In this document: positions 6,539-13,758 of the stretch, piece after piece
How positions within the stretch are numbered: the first letter of the stretch is position 1
Layout of the letters: each line of letters starts with the position of its first letter
Translations under genes and position numbers: made by a program
Notes under the pieces: model-generated
Database searches by the model: none
Told to the model about the DNA's origin: nothing
The model's input: the letters and a program-made list of their open reading frames with translations, nothing else
Assembly: GCF_934372025.1 (NCBI RefSeq)
Contig: NZ_CAKROJ010000047.1
Span: forward strand, 1 to 17,400
Origin: an uncultured Blautia sp.
GTDB taxonomy: Bacteria > Bacillota > Clostridia > Lachnospirales > Lachnospiraceae
DNA: 17,400 nt
Direction of reading: 5' to 3'

Positions 6539-7879
6539 ATGAGAAAGGGTATGAGCTTATTTTTAGCAGCGATCACAATGGCTGCAACAGTAGCGGGAGC
6601 AGGTGTGTGCGAGGTACGTGCAGACGGCAAAGAGCTGCGTTTCCTGGATGTTAGTCCAAGTGAAACACGTCAGAAGTATTATGAGGAAATCTTTGCCAAA
6701 TTCGAAGAAGAAACCGGAATCTCTGTTTCTTACGAAAGCGTTCCTTGGGATGATGCAGCAAACAAGATCACTGTACTTGGTGCTTCAGGACAGCTCCCGG
6801 ATGTTATGACAGTATGGTCAGGCTGGCTGGGACAGTACACATCTGCAGGATGGGTAGTTCCGCTTGACGATTATGTTGGCGATACAAGAGATGAGTACAC
6901 AGACGCTGTAAACAAGCTGTTGTGGAGAAGTGAAGAAGACCGTTATGGACATATCTACACAGTTCCGGACGGACTTATGGTAAAAGGTGTTTACTATCGT
7001 ACAGACTGGGCAGAGGAAGCAGGACTTGACCTTGACCCGTCAAAAGGCTGGGATTATGATGACTACTTTGATGCAGTTGCAAAACTGACAAACAAAGATG
7101 AAAAACATTATGGCGCATCTTATCGTGGAGCACGTGGTGCTTTAGATCCGCTCCTTGTTTATCTGCAGTCATTTACAGATGGAAATACTTATGATCAGGA
7201 AGGCAATATCCTCATCAATTCCGATGAATGTCTGGAAGCATTCAAAAAATGGACAGATGTATATCTGAACGGCTATGCACCAGAAGATGCTATCAACTGG
7301 GGATTCACAGAAATGGTTGATAACTTCACAGGTGGACTTACCGGAACACTGATCAACGATTCCGAAGTTCTTCCAACATGTGCAAATAACATGGAAGAGG
7401 GTACATGGGGCGTTATGCCAATGCCAAAGAGCACAAAAGACGGAAAGATCTACAACACGATCAATGCACCTTATGCATACTCTATTTCCGGAAACAGTGA
7501 AAATCCAGACGAAGCATGGCAGCTCATTCAATTCATGACCAATGCTGAAAACAATATTGAATATTGCAAACTTACAGGCGAGATCCCGATCAAAAAGGAC
7601 GTTGAAAACGATGATACTTATGGAACAGATGGACCATATGCAGCATTTGTACAGCAGATGAACGATCCTGACCTTGCAGTTCCGACAACCTTCGGACCAT
7701 TTGATTATACAGACCTTCACCAGGGTATGTTCCACGAAGAAATTCAGAAATATCTGCTTGGTGATGAAGATGCTGAAACTGCACTCACAACAATTACAGA
7801 CGAGCTGCAGTCACGTATGAAACAGTTCATAGAAGAAAATCCAGATACAAAAGTTGAAACTGCACTGACCCTGAAGTAA
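6539..7879 (+). CDS. Extracellular solute-binding protein, CUT1 sugar ABC transporter (system 1)
   Basis: This 446-residue protein belongs to the family 1 (MalE/UgpB-like) binding proteins. Residues 1-28 form a Sec signal peptide: basic start MRKG, hydrophobic core, then VRA before DGKELRFLD, which suits signal peptidase I. C24 lies in AGVC, a poor lipobox, so lipidation is doubtful. Typical family segments are YYEEIFAKFEEETGISV near 42-58, LPDVMTVWSGWLGQYTSAGWVVPLDDYV near 87-114, and YRTDWAEEAGLDLDP near 149-163. It would capture a sugar or oligosaccharide outside the membrane for the two permeases downstream. The ribosome binding site AAAGGAGGA is strong. It lies 60 bp after the PLP enzyme gene with no terminator between, and a hairpin follows before the permeases. 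The ligand cannot be deduced, and the linked PLP enzyme leaves room for a non-standard one. Confidence 0.88.
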   Translation: MRKGMSLFLAAITMAATVAGAGVCEVRADGKELRFLDVSPSETRQKYYEEIFAKFEEETGISVSYESVPWDDAANKITVLGASGQLPDVMTVWSGWLGQYTSAGWVVPLDDYVGDTRDEYTDAVNKLLWRSEEDRYGHIYTVPDGLMVKGVYYRTDWAEEAGLDLDPSKGWDYDDYFDAVAKLTNKDEKHYGASYRGARGALDPLLVYLQSFTDGNTYDQEGNILINSDECLEAFKKWTDVYLNGYAPEDAINWGFTEMVDNFTGGLTGTLINDSEVLPTCANNMEEGTWGVMPMPKSTKDGKIYNTINAPYAYSISGNSENPDEAWQLIQFMTNAENNIEYCKLTGEIPIKKDVENDDTYGTDGPYAAFVQQMNDPDLAVPTTFGPFDYTDLHQGMFHEEIQKYLLGDEDAETALTTITDELQSRMKQFIEENPDTKVETALTLK

Positions 7880-7901
7880 TAAACTAACACTGTAAGCAGT
7901 C

Positions 7902-7949
7902 AAAACGGGGCATCCTGTTTTCCTGAGAGAAAATAAGATGCCCCGTTTT
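7902..7949 (+). terminator. Intra-operon hairpin between binding protein and permeases (system 1)
   Basis: AAAACGGGGCATC (7902-7914) pairs perfectly with GATGCCCCGTTTT (7937-7949). An inner stem TTTTC/GAAAA (7918-7922, 7929-7933) lies within the 22-base loop. The T-run is short and passes into AAAAAG. It is probably a partial terminator or an RNA-stabilising structure that keeps binding-protein mRNA in excess over permease mRNA. Confidence 0.65.
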
Positions 7950-7986
7950 TAAAAAGACTGAGATTTTTGGACAGAGGAGGTAACTT

Positions 7987-8895
7987 ATGAGTAGTGCAAA
8001 TAAAAAAGGACAAATGGCACGCAAGAAGAAAATGGAGCCATGGTACTATGTGGGTCCGATCTTCATTCTGCTTGTGATCATGTTTGGCTATCCGCTGATC
8101 AAGAGCGTTGTGATGGCATTCCAGAATTACAAACTTGGAAACGCAAATGTATATTTTAATGACTTTGCCAACTTTAAAAAGATGTTTGGAGATAAGGACT
8201 TTCTGCTCTTATTAAAGAACTCTGTGATCTATGTAGTCGTTGCGGTTATGGGACAGTTTATTGGAGGACTGATCCTTGCATTATGTCTGAAAGATAAATT
8301 CAAAGGAAGAGGAATTTATCAGTCTATCGTATTTCTTCCATGGGCTTTCTCAGCTTTCGTAGTCGGCCTTGTATTCCGCTGGTCATTCAACGGAGAATAT
8401 GGTGTAGTCAATGATGTGCTGATGAAACTTGGAATCATTAAAAAAGGTATTGCATGGCTTGGTACACCGGGGTTATCTCTGTTAGTTGTTATTCTTGCCA
8501 TGATCTGGATCGGAATTCCTTTCTTTGGAATCATGATCCTTGCAGCACTTCAGTCAATTCCGGATGAAATTTATGAAGCAGCAGATATGGATGGCTGCGG
8601 AATGTTCCGTAAGTTTTTCAGTCTGACACTTCCTTACATTAAACCTACAATCATTATGACAATCCTTCTGCGTACTATCTGGATCTTTAACTCGTTTGAT
8701 CTGGTAGTTATCGTAACGCAGGGAGGTCCTGCCAACTATTCACAGACACTTCCGTCATACATGTATACAAAGGCATTCTCAGGATATGATTTTGGTCTGG
8801 CGGGTGCGTTTGGTGTGCTCCTGATGGTGATCTTAGGTGTTTATGCCGTATTGTTCCTGAAACTTTCCAATTACGATAAGGCAGGTGATTTCTGA
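7987..8895 (+). CDS. CUT1 ABC transporter permease, MalF/UgpA type (system 1)
   Basis: This 302-residue membrane protein has about six hydrophobic segments, the first near residues 20-45. The cytoplasmic EAA loop YEAADMDGCGMFRKFFSLTLPYIKP (196-220) is the ATPase-docking motif, with EAA at 197-199 and the invariant G at 203. VTQGGPANYS near 243-252 is typical of the MalF/UgpA subfamily. It forms the translocation pore together with the next gene product. The ribosome binding site GAGGT lies 5-10 bases before ATG. Its TGA overlaps the next ATG by one base (TGATG), indicating translational coupling. No ATPase gene is linked; a shared MsmX/MalK-type ATPase encoded elsewhere is the usual arrangement in Firmicutes. 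Confidence 0.92.
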   Translation: MSSANKKGQMARKKKMEPWYYVGPIFILLVIMFGYPLIKSVVMAFQNYKLGNANVYFNDFANFKKMFGDKDFLLLLKNSVIYVVVAVMGQFIGGLILALCLKDKFKGRGIYQSIVFLPWAFSAFVVGLVFRWSFNGEYGVVNDVLMKLGIIKKGIAWLGTPGLSLLVVILAMIWIGIPFFGIMILAALQSIPDEIYEAADMDGCGMFRKFFSLTLPYIKPTIIMTILLRTIWIFNSFDLVVIVTQGGPANYSQTLPSYMYTKAFSGYDFGLAGAFGVLLMVILGVYAVLFLKLSNYDKAGDF

Positions 8896-9737
8896 TGACA
8901 AAAACCAAGAAAAAGAGAATTACAAATACTGTACGTTTTATTATCCTGGCAATCTATCTTCTGATAGTATTACTTCCGATCTACTGGATGGTCATTACTT
9001 CATTCAAGACCAATCCTGAGATCATTAATGCTCAGCATATTACGTATTTTCCAAAAATTTTTACATTAGAAAACTATCAGTCCTTGTTTAATATGATGGA
9101 TTATGGTATATATTTGAAGAACAGTTTAATCGTAACACTGTCATCAGCAGTTGTAGTCGTGATCCTTTCAATCTTTGGAGGATATGGTCTTGCCAGATTT
9201 AAGTTCCGCGGAAAAGGTGCGGTGCTTCTGTTTTTCCTTATCACACAGATGATCCCGAGTATTCTTGTTATCATTCCTATGTATGTAGTATTTATCAAAA
9301 TGGGACTGATCAACAGTTATATGTCATTGTTTATTTTCTATTCACTCACAAACTTACCGTTTTGTGTAATAACAATGCGAAGCTTCTTTGAACGTATTCC
9401 ATATGTTCTGGAAGAGGCTGCTTATGTTGATGGCTGCAGCAAAATGCAGACACTGCGCAAAATCGTACTTCCGGTTATGTTCCCGGGAATCGTAGCCGTA
9501 TTTGTATTTGCGTTTATCGGTGCATGGAATGAACTGATCGCTGGTACGATCTTCATCAATACACCGGATATGTGGACAATTCCTGTAGGACTGAAATCCC
9601 TTATTGGTAAGTACTCTGTACAGTGGGGAGCTCTGATGGCCGGAGGCGTTCTTGCATTGCTGCCAAGTGCAATTATGTTTATCTTTGTTCAGAAATACGT
9701 AGTGGAAGGTCTCACAGCAGGTGCTGTAAAGGGATAA
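8895..9737 (+). CDS. CUT1 ABC transporter permease, MalG/UgpE type (system 1)
   Basis: This 280-residue membrane protein starts in the TGATG overlap with the preceding permease. The first membrane segment is near residues 13-36, followed by PIYWMVITSFKT, a common MalG-type start. The EAA loop is LEEAAYVDGCSKMQTLRKIVLPVMFPG (172-198), with G180 in the conserved place. The C-terminus QKYVVEGLTAGAVKG is the standard ending of this subfamily. It partners with the 7987-8895 protein as the second half of the pore. The GntR regulator gene begins 7 bases after its stop, so the two are co-transcribed. Confidence 0.92.
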   Translation: MTKTKKKRITNTVRFIILAIYLLIVLLPIYWMVITSFKTNPEIINAQHITYFPKIFTLENYQSLFNMMDYGIYLKNSLIVTLSSAVVVVILSIFGGYGLARFKFRGKGAVLLFFLITQMIPSILVIIPMYVVFIKMGLINSYMSLFIFYSLTNLPFCVITMRSFFERIPYVLEEAAYVDGCSKMQTLRKIVLPVMFPGIVAVFVFAFIGAWNELIAGTIFINTPDMWTIPVGLKSLIGKYSVQWGALMAGGVLALLPSAIMFIFVQKYVVEGLTAGAVKG

Positions 9738-9744
9738 TTGCCAG

Positions 9745-10458
9745 ATGAACAATCCTATCAAGGTAAAACCGATTCAACGTGATCTGCTCTATACAAAGAT
9801 AGCAGACGCAATCATGGAATACATCAAGGAGAATGACCTGAAAACAGGCGACAGGATACCTTCAGAGCGCGAGCTTGCGCAGGAATTTAATACAAGCCGT
9901 AATTCTGTAAGAGAAGCATTAAGAGTTCTCGAAAATAATGGTATTATCGAAGTAAAAATGGGCAAAGGTGCCTATATTACAGAAAAAAAAGCCGAGAACT
10001 CTTTTTATCTCAAGGTGTGGAAGGTAAATTATATAGAAATCCTGGAGATGAAGAGTGTTCTGGAGATGCATATTATCAGGGAACTGTGCGGAAACATGAC
10101 ACAGCTGCAGATTGACTCTCTGGATGAACCGATGACTGCCATGGAAAAAGGGCTGCAGATGGGCTTTTTTCTGCAGCAGGAGGACTATATATTTCATAGC
10201 CGTATTCGTAAGATCTATGGAAACAGCACTATGGAACAGGTGCTTGATAATCTTACAAAAGCACTGGACGATTACGGAAAGAGCCTTACAAACGGGGAAG
10301 GCTTCTGGAAAGAAACCGTTCCGTATCACAGAGATATCCTGAACGCCATGATCGAGGGCAAACCGTTTGCCGCTCAGGCTGCCTATGAAAAAATATTCCA
10401 GAAGGATAAACAAGTTTTGGAGTTGTTTGAAGAACTTCATGAAAAAAAGATTACCTGA
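9745..10458 (+). CDS. GntR-family regulator, FadR/FCD subfamily
   Basis: This 237-residue DNA-binding protein has an N-terminal winged helix at about 12-80 with RIPSERELAQEF, NTSRNSVREALRVLENNGIIEVK and a GKGAYI wing. R42, R52 and R56 line up with the three FadR arginines that contact the TGGT half-sites. The C-terminal all-helical part (about 95-230) fits the FCD ligand-binding domain, with QEDYIFH (D147, H151) and PYHRDIL (H195). The last metal-binding histidine usual in FCD proteins is not visible (AAYEKIFQKD), so metal binding may be weak or absent. No strong ribosome binding site is seen (AAAGGG at the preceding stop), which suits coupling to the permease gene. It most likely binds the palindrome at 5252-5266 and responds to the operon's substrate. 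It ends inside a terminator hairpin. Confidence 0.88.
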   Translation: MNNPIKVKPIQRDLLYTKIADAIMEYIKENDLKTGDRIPSERELAQEFNTSRNSVREALRVLENNGIIEVKMGKGAYITEKKAENSFYLKVWKVNYIEILEMKSVLEMHIIRELCGNMTQLQIDSLDEPMTAMEKGLQMGFFLQQEDYIFHSRIRKIYGNSTMEQVLDNLTKALDDYGKSLTNGEGFWKETVPYHRDILNAMIEGKPFAAQAAYEKIFQKDKQVLELFEELHEKKIT

Positions 10459-10480
10459 TTCCAAAAGGTAATCTTTTTTT
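10442..10480 (+). terminator. Intrinsic terminator of the PLP/transporter/GntR operon
   Basis: A perfect 15-bp stem: an A7-GATTACCT arm at 10442-10456 and an AGGTAATC-T7 arm at 10466-10480, with a 9-base loop. It overlaps the last codons and stop of the GntR gene. A possible -10 (TACAAT, 10497-10502) for the AraC gene follows, but without a convincing -35. Confidence 0.85.
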
Positions 10481-10534
10481 GTTGGAAAATATATAGTACA
10501 ATAGACGGATAAATATCTGAAACGGGGCGATCAA

Positions 10535-11470
10535 ATGGCCAAAAAAAGAAAACCGAAGATGGAGTTCCGCTATTACCAGATGTCGGCGGGAAGCCCGATC
10601 CTGGCCCTGCTTGGGCAGAAGTGGGTTCAGAATTACGGAAATGATGTGGACTATCTTCACTTTCATAATTATATTGAGATTGGATACTGCTATGGCGGTG
10701 ACGGACATATGGTGCTCGGCGAAGAGGAAGAACGCTTCTATGGTGGAATTGTCACAGTGATCCCGCCAAACTATCCGCACACAACAAACAGTGATATCGG
10801 GACGGTCAGTAAATGGGAATATCTTTTCATTGACGTAGAAGGATTTATGAAAAAATTCCTGGACAATCCGGTCAAGGCAGAAATGATGATTCAGCGTATC
10901 TATTCCAGGGCTTTGTTTTTTGAAGAGAAAGAGCACCAGTCTATCTCGAATAAAATCCGCAAGATTCTGGATATCATGAGAGATGGTGAGGAATTTTTCC
11001 TGGAGGAAGCAAAGGGAGTGCTTGCAGCACTTCTGGTAGAAATTGCCAGGTTAAACAGGGATTCAGGAGAGGACAAGGTTGCGGAAGATGCCGGTAAGCT
11101 CACCAATATGATCACCCGTGTGCTGGACTATGTGTCGTATCACTACATGGAGGATATCAAAGTGGAGGATCTGGCGAATCTCTGCCATATCAGCGAGACA
11201 CATTTTCGGCGAGTTTTTACTTCCTACATGAAGAAGAGTCCGTTGGAATATATTAATACTGTGCGTGTTTATACGGCATGTAAACTTTTGGAGACTACGG
11301 ACGAACCGGTTGCAGACATCGTCCATAAATGTGGGTTCACGACGAACTCGACGTTCAACAGAAACTTTAAACAGCTGATGGGAGTTACTCCTCTTGAATG
11401 GCGAAAACGCCCGGAAAATTATGAACAGCAGCTTCTGAGATTTAATATTCATTCAGAAGAAGGATGGTAA
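10535..11470 (+). CDS. AraC-family transcriptional regulator with cupin-like sensor
   Basis: This 311-residue protein has an N-terminal part (about 35-105) that looks like an AraC sugar-sensing cupin: YLHFHNYIEIGYCYGGDGHMVLG, then VTVIPPNYPHTT. A linker follows, then the two-helix-turn-helix AraC/XylS domain at about 195-292. The domain contains IKVEDLANLCHISETHFRRVFTSYMKKSPLEYIN and then VADIVHKCGFTTNSTFNRNFKQLMGVTPLEWRK, which is the family signature. Such proteins usually activate nearby sugar-uptake genes on binding their ligand. The following transporter promoter (12276-12281) has a weak -35 and upstream dyads, as expected for an activated gene. A GGGG element precedes ATG at 8-11 bases. 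It is transcribed apart from the GntR operon, after a strong terminator. Confidence 0.9.
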   Translation: MAKKRKPKMEFRYYQMSAGSPILALLGQKWVQNYGNDVDYLHFHNYIEIGYCYGGDGHMVLGEEEERFYGGIVTVIPPNYPHTTNSDIGTVSKWEYLFIDVEGFMKKFLDNPVKAEMMIQRIYSRALFFEEKEHQSISNKIRKILDIMRDGEEFFLEEAKGVLAALLVEIARLNRDSGEDKVAEDAGKLTNMITRVLDYVSYHYMEDIKVEDLANLCHISETHFRRVFTSYMKKSPLEYINTVRVYTACKLLETTDEPVADIVHKCGFTTNSTFNRNFKQLMGVTPLEWRKRPENYEQQLLRFNIHSEEGW

Positions 11471-11493
11471 AAAAAAGAGAAAGGATTGTTTGT

Positions 11494-12006
11494 ATGTACG
11501 ATTATAAGATTGTGGAGCAGGTCTCCCGAAAGAAAAAAAGCATGTCAGGAATTCTCCGGAAAGTAATGATTTTGTTTGCAGTGATTTTTGTGATCATGGG
11601 AATCGCAATATCCCAGTCCTTTATGCTGGCAGGATTTCTGCTTGCGGCGCTTTATTTTGTGTTTGATATTTTCAGCCAGAAGGATTATGAGTATACTCTG
11701 GAAAATGATCAGCTCAGTATTGATGTGATCTATGGAAAAAAGTATCGCAAGACGGCTCATCTGCTGGAACTGAAAGACCTGGAAGTAGTTGCACCGCACT
11801 GGCACGAAAGCGTTGCAAAATATAAGAAAAACGGCGGTACGGAGCAGCTGAAAAAATTCGATTATACCTCTTATGATGACAATACTCCGTACTACACGAT
11901 GATCATCAAAGAAGAGGGGCGAAAGATCAAGCTGCTTCTTGATCTTACAGAGGAGATGCTGCATACAATAAAGACACAGCATCCTGAAAAAGTCTATTTT
12001 GCATAA
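11494..12006 (+). CDS. Small membrane protein, resembles DUF6106 family
   Basis: I do not know its function. With the start at 11494 it has 170 residues: a basic N-terminus, two adjacent hydrophobic segments (about 23-40 and 43-60) forming a hairpin in the membrane, and a soluble, charged C-terminal domain of about 110 residues, likely in the cytoplasm. This start follows AAAGGA and is preferred over an upstream in-frame ATG at 11464 that overlaps the AraC gene by 7 bases and has no clear ribosome binding site. Length and pattern recall DUF6106 proteins of Clostridia, recognised from memory only. It lies 23 bases after the AraC gene and ends before a strong terminator, so the two are co-transcribed. 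The acquaintance may be incidental. Confidence 0.6.
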   Translation: MYDYKIVEQVSRKKKSMSGILRKVMILFAVIFVIMGIAISQSFMLAGFLLAALYFVFDIFSQKDYEYTLENDQLSIDVIYGKKYRKTAHLLELKDLEVVAPHWHESVAKYKKNGGTEQLKKFDYTSYDDNTPYYTMIIKEEGRKIKLLLDLTEEMLHTIKTQHPEKVYFA

Positions 12007-12071
12007 AAACGGCGAATTTCTGTGAAATGTGTACAAAAAATGAATAAAAAATTTATGAAATAAGAACAAAG

Positions 12072-12127
12072 ACCTTTCTTGCTGACCGGATTAATAGACA
12101 TCCTGTCAATAAGAAAGGTTGATTTTT
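12072..12127 (+). terminator. Long intrinsic terminator after the AraC unit
   Basis: Arms 12072-12091 and 12100-12119 form about 20 paired positions with two mismatches and one G-U pair, closing an 8-base loop. TGATTTTTT follows. It is longer than the other terminators here and ends the AraC/DUF6106-like unit. Confidence 0.75.
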
Positions 12128-12200
12128 TGTCAAAAAATACATTGAAAAGGGCGGGAATACGAAAAACGAACAAAAAATACAAATATTAAAAGGTTAAATA

Positions 12201-12255
12201 GTGCAAAACGTATAAAATGGTCGAAATTGCACATTTTGTGTTTGTATATGCAAAC
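12201..12255. promoter_or_regulatory. Regulatory region of the second transporter operon: GTGCAA/TTGCAC sites and a 16-bp dyad
   Basis: GTGCAA (12201-12206) and TTGCAC (12227-12232) face each other. The second is part of ATTGCACA (12226-12233), shared with two other promoter regions of the window. GTTTGTATATGCAAAC (12240-12255) is a palindrome with a single mismatched pair. Relative to the predicted start near 12288, these sites lie around -85, -59 and -40, where activators of the AraC type commonly bind. The rest of the 331-bp gap (12128-12200) is AT-rich with nothing I can name. Confidence 0.55.
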
Positions 12256-12272
12256 TATACAAAAAAAACGGG

Positions 12273-12281
12273 TGCTATAAT
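12273..12281 (+). promoter_or_regulatory. Extended -10 promoter of the second transporter operon
   Basis: TGCTATAAT is a perfect extended -10 element. The position 17 bp upstream (12253-12258) has no resemblance to TTGACA, which suggests dependence on an activator. The leader to the ATG at 12338 would be about 50 bases and ends in AAAAGGAGGA. Confidence 0.6.
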
Positions 12282-12337
12282 TTGCTCATAAGTGATGCGG
12301 AAGAGATTAAACGCTCAATTAAAAGGAGGAAATTCAC

Positions 12338-13627
12338 ATGAAGAAAAAATTACTTGCAGTATTAATGACTGGTATCATGGCTGCATCTTTTGCTGGAACA
12401 GCAACTGTTGTTTCTGCTGATTCCGGAGATGACAACACATTGACAGTATGGGCATGGGACCAGAACTTTAATATCAAATCCATGCAGATGGCTGGTGAGC
12501 AGTACGCAAAAGATCACGAAGGATTCTCAGTAGACGTTATCGAGACATCTTCTGATGACTGCCAGACAAAACTTACAACAGCAGCTAATGCTGGTGACTA
12601 CAGCACACTTCCGGACATCGTTCTGATGCAGGACAACAGCTTCCAGAAATATCTGAAGAGCTATCCGGATGCTTTTACAGATCTGAAAGACATGGATGTT
12701 AACTGGGATGATTTTGGAAAACTGAAACAGTCCTACTCCATGGTTGATGACACACATTATGGTGTTCCGTTCGATAACGGTGCTGTTATTGCATGCTATC
12801 GTACAGATGTCCTTGAAGAAGCAGGATATACACTGGATGACCTGACAGATATCACATGGTCCAAATTCATGGAAATCGGTAAAGACCTTCATGAAAAAAC
12901 CGGCAAATATCTTCTTACAAGCGAAGCTACAGGCGGCGACACTCTGATGATGATGATGCAGTCCTGTGGAGCAAACTTCGTAAATGAAGACGGCGAAGCT
13001 TATATCGTTGGAAACGATGTTGCAGAAAAATGCATCAACCTTTATGTGGATCTTGTTAAAAACGATGTTGTTAAACTTGTAAACAACTGGGATGAATATA
13101 TCTCTACAATCACAGGCGGTGAGGCTGCTGGTATCGTAAATGGTAACTGGATCACAGCTACTCTGATGTCTACAGAAGATCAGAAAGGTCTCTGGGAAAT
13201 CACAACAATGCCTAAGGTTGACGATGTTGATACAGCTACAAACTATGCAAACAACGGTGGATCTTCCTGGTATATCACATCCAACTGCAAGAACGTAGAA
13301 CTTGCAGAAGACTTCCTTGCAAGCACATTTGGTTCCAGCACAGACTTCTATGATGCAATCCTTCCGGTATCTGGCGCAATCTCCTGCTATCTGCCAGCTG
13401 GTGAATCTGAAGTTTACAATGAGCCAAACGAATTCTTCAACGGACAGGCAATCTTCTCCACAATCGTAGAATACTCTTCTCATATTCCGGAGTTCACAAA
13501 AACACCGTACCACTATGAAGCAAGAGAATGTGTCAACACAGCAGTTGTTAATATCGTAAATGGTACATCTGTAGAAGACGCTCTTCAGGAAGCACAGGAT
13601 ACACTGGCATTCAAGATGACTGAATAG
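12338..13627 (+). CDS. Extracellular solute-binding protein, CUT1 sugar ABC transporter (system 2)
   Basis: This 429-residue family 1 binding protein has a signal peptide of about 27 residues (MKKKLLAVLMTGIMAASFAG...VVSA before DSG). Cleavage fits signal peptidase I. There is no cysteine near the cleavage site, hence no lipobox. The mature part shows LTVWAWDQNFNIKSMQMAGEQYAKDHEGFSV split over residues 35-65, LPDIVLMQDNSFQKY near 91-105, YRTDVLEEAGYTLDDLTDITW near 151-171, and INGN-like VNGNWITATLM near 267-277. All are usual in sugar-binding proteins. The strong AAAAGGAGGA site and use of a narrow codon set suggest high expression. It delivers an oligosaccharide to the two permeases downstream; the beta-galactosidase after them makes lactose or a beta-galactoside the leading guess. 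It shares only general family features with the system 1 binding protein. Confidence 0.88.
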   Translation: MKKKLLAVLMTGIMAASFAGTATVVSADSGDDNTLTVWAWDQNFNIKSMQMAGEQYAKDHEGFSVDVIETSSDDCQTKLTTAANAGDYSTLPDIVLMQDNSFQKYLKSYPDAFTDLKDMDVNWDDFGKLKQSYSMVDDTHYGVPFDNGAVIACYRTDVLEEAGYTLDDLTDITWSKFMEIGKDLHEKTGKYLLTSEATGGDTLMMMMQSCGANFVNEDGEAYIVGNDVAEKCINLYVDLVKNDVVKLVNNWDEYISTITGGEAAGIVNGNWITATLMSTEDQKGLWEITTMPKVDDVDTATNYANNGGSSWYITSNCKNVELAEDFLASTFGSSTDFYDAILPVSGAISCYLPAGESEVYNEPNEFFNGQAIFSTIVEYSSHIPEFTKTPYHYEARECVNTAVVNIVNGTSVEDALQEAQDTLAFKMTE

Positions 13628-13676
13628 TCCTCTGGATATCAAGTGAAACTGAAATAAGAAATATTACGTGAGCGCG

Positions 13677-13696
13677 GGGGACTGCTTGCAGTCCCC
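13677..13696 (+). terminator. Intra-operon hairpin between binding protein and permeases (system 2)
   Basis: GGGGACTG (13677-13684) pairs perfectly with CAGTCCCC (13689-13696) around the loop CTTG. Only a weak T-rich tail (TGTCTTATGTT) follows. Like the structure at 7902-7949, it is likely to limit read-through or protect the binding-protein mRNA end. Confidence 0.6.
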
Positions 13697-13758
13697 TGTC
13701 TTATGTTAAGAGTTACAGTTGCTGGAAACAGCAGCAAGTTTTGAAAGGGGGAGTTCAT

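Noticed and set aside
12303..12320. CcpA cre-like site near GATTAAACGCTCAATT
   Set aside because: It matches the central CG and a few flanking bases only; the TG and CA ends of the cre consensus are missing.
12527..13642. 371-codon open frame on the minus strand
   Set aside because: It lies wholly across the binding-protein gene, is rich in Cys and Ile/Phe without any family pattern, and arises from the biased codon use of the real gene.
13741..13758. TTG start six codons before the permease ATG
   Set aside because: This stretch is itself the ribosome binding site AAAGGGGGAG for the ATG at 13759.
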